Source: Trinickia mobilis
Lineage (GTDB): Bacteria > Pseudomonadota > Gammaproteobacteria > Burkholderiales > Burkholderiaceae
Assembly (NCBI RefSeq): GCF_017315705.1
Contig: NZ_JAFLRF010000054.1
Span: forward strand, 1-33,952
DNA length: 33,952 bases
Direction of reading: 5' to 3'
In this document: positions 32,979-33,952 of the stretch, piece by piece
Numbering within the stretch: the stretch's first letter is position 1
Layout: each line of letters opens with the position of its first letter
Program-made: the position numbers and the translations under genes
Notes under the pieces: model-generated
Database searches by the model: none
What the model was told of the DNA's origin: nothing
The model's input: the letters and a program-made list of their open reading frames with translations, nothing else

Positions 32979-33686
32979 TCACAGAGCAAAGGCATCGCCG
33001 ATCATCAGCAGGCTCGGCTGCGTCGGGTCGAACCACGTCTGCGCCTCGCCGTCCGCGAGGGCGGCGAGCGTCAGCGCGAGCGTGCGCTCGCGCGCCGTGC
33101 TGCATGCCTCGACGATCGCCACAGGTGTCGCCCCCGCGCGGCCAGCTTCGATCAACCCCCGCGCGATTTCCGGTGCGCTGTCGCGGCCCATGTAGAACAC
33201 AAGCGAGTCCGCATTGGCATGCTCACGGATTTCGGTGGTGTCGGCCGCAGGCGAGTGCGTCACAAGGGCCACACTGCGCGCGACGCCGCGCAGCGTGAGC
33301 GAGCGGCGCAGCGTCACCGCGGCCGCCAGCGCCGCCGTAATGCCCGGAACAATCTCGTACTCAACGCCTGCCGCCTCGAGCGCTCGCATCTCTTCGTCCC
33401 CACGGCCGAACAGCATCGGATCGCCGCCTTTCAGGCGCACGACCACGTCGTGCTCGCGCGCCGCATCGACGAGCAGCTTACTGATCAAATGCTGCGCTAC
33501 CGAGCGCTGCCCGGAGCGCTTGCCGACCGCGATGAAATTCGCGTCGCCGGGCGCATAGTCGAGCATGGCCGGCTCGACCAACGCGTCGTGCAGCACGACG
33601 TCGGCCGTGCTGAGCAGCCGCGCGGCGCGGACCGTGATGAGATCCGCCGCGCCCGGTCCAGCGCCGATCAGATATACCTTTCCCAT
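32979..33686 (-). CDS. cobA: Uroporphyrinogen-III C-methyltransferase (SUMT)
   Basis: Methylates uroporphyrinogen III at C2 and C7 with S-adenosylmethionine to make precorrin-2, the precursor of siroheme and cobalamin. 235 residues, single-domain form. Motifs in order: VYLIGAGPGAADLITV (1-18), DVVLHDALV, RLKGGDPMLFGRGDEE (near 88-103), the PGITAALAA segment and LVFYMGRDS. ATG at 33686 gives MGKVYLIGAGPG. Siroheme is the cofactor of sulfite and nitrite reductases, so a link to assimilatory sulfur or nitrogen genes beyond the window edge is likely. The 255-bp gap between LysR and its end shows only a weak GGCGCT/AGCGCC hairpin at 32847-32860. Confidence 0.93.
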   Translation of the reverse strand: MGKVYLIGAGPGAADLITVRAARLLSTADVVLHDALVEPAMLDYAPGDANFIAVGKRSGQRSVAQHLISKLLVDAAREHDVVVRLKGGDPMLFGRGDEEMRALEAAGVEYEIVPGITAALAAAVTLRRSLTLRGVARSVALVTHSPAADTTEIREHANADSLVFYMGRDSAPEIARGLIEAGRAGATPVAIVEACSTARERTLALTLAALADGEAQTWFDPTQPSLLMIGDAFAL

Positions 33687-33858
33687 TGCCCTGAAGTCTC
33701 CCGTTTCGGCTCGCGCTTGCACGCGTCGTGTGCGAGCGCATTCAGGCGAAGTACGCATGGATCGCCCGCAGCCGCCGCAGGACGCGTCAGCTCGTCGATC
33801 GGGACGGGCAGCGCCTCGGGAGGCTTGATCGTTACTTGAAACGCTGGCGTGACGAAGC

Positions 33859-33951
33859 TCAGGCCGCGACCTGCTGCGCGGCACGCCGGCGGAACAGCGG
33901 ATTCGGGTTGTCGACGGCGCCCTGGTACAGCACGGAGAACTCTCCGAACGC
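33859..33951 (-). CDS. C-terminal 30 codons of an unrecognised gene (partial)
   Basis: On the minus strand the frame from the window edge reads AFGEFSVLYQGAVDNPNPLF and then an Arg/Ala/Gln-rich end before TGA at 33859-33861. The protein-like composition and orientation match cobA, 172 bp downstream. The fragment is too short for me to assign a family. Confidence 0.5.
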   Translation of the reverse strand, partial: AFGEFSVLYQGAVDNPNPLFRRRAAQQVAA

Positions 33952-33952
33952 C

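Overview
The window looks like chromosomal DNA of a high-GC betaproteobacterium of the Burkholderiaceae (Burkholderia / Paraburkholderia / Trinickia-like). The reasons are strong G/C third-position bias, a DUF4148 secreted protein (a family almost confined to this group), an ssu operon ending in a Mop-type ssuF, and the aat-bpt-pyrD neighbourhood. All names rest on motif recognition by eye; no database was searched.

Layout. 1-1347: the end of an Ala/Pro-rich protein and an MFS exporter that overlaps it. 1454-1916: two tiny uncharacterised ORFs. 2049-5501 (minus): sulfonate operon ssuD-ssuC-ssuB-ssuF with no ssuA or ssuE. 5759-6184: four-helix membrane protein. 6249-9346: 3-hydroxyisobutyryl-CoA hydrolase and a TetR regulator (minus), divergent from an NAD(P)-binding epimerase, with two tandem copies of a palindrome between regulator and epimerase. 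9482-10607: a small ORF, then UPF0303 and an SMR efflux protein (minus). 10886-10962: initiator tRNA-fMet with promoter and terminator. 11198-14801: Nudix hydrolase, the two N-end-rule aminoacyl transferases (aat, bpt) and pyrD. 14896-16541: cystine-type ABC binding protein and permease, separated by two hairpins, without an ATPase. 16612-19498 (minus): a short type I signal peptidase, a Gfo/Idh/MocA oxidoreductase and a FadR-type regulator. 19816-20349: ElaA-like GNAT. 20350-21346: about 1 kb without a credible gene, leading into a Crp/Fnr regulator. 22114-26597 (minus): rnr, rlmB, rpiA and a 78-residue ORF, with two very stable hairpins between rnr and rlmB. 26820-26904: tRNA-Leu(CAG) with consensus promoter and terminator. 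27175-28122: SDR.

28123-32723 reads as an accessory or decaying segment: an Nramp metal transporter with more relaxed base use, a fragment of an AraC-family regulator, a DUF4148 protein, a broken acfC-like binding-protein gene with an internal deletion, and a LysR regulator whose start lies on the stop of that broken gene. The window closes with cobA (siroheme synthesis) and the last 30 codons of an unrecognised gene, both on the minus strand.

Sulfur acquisition recurs: sulfonate uptake and cleavage, cystine uptake, and siroheme methylation for sulfite/nitrite reductases. The rest is mostly housekeeping. I found no CRISPR array, integrase, intact transposase or phage module. The least explained material is the paired hairpins, the TetR operator pair, the LacI-type palindrome at 18636 and the decayed segment after 29566.
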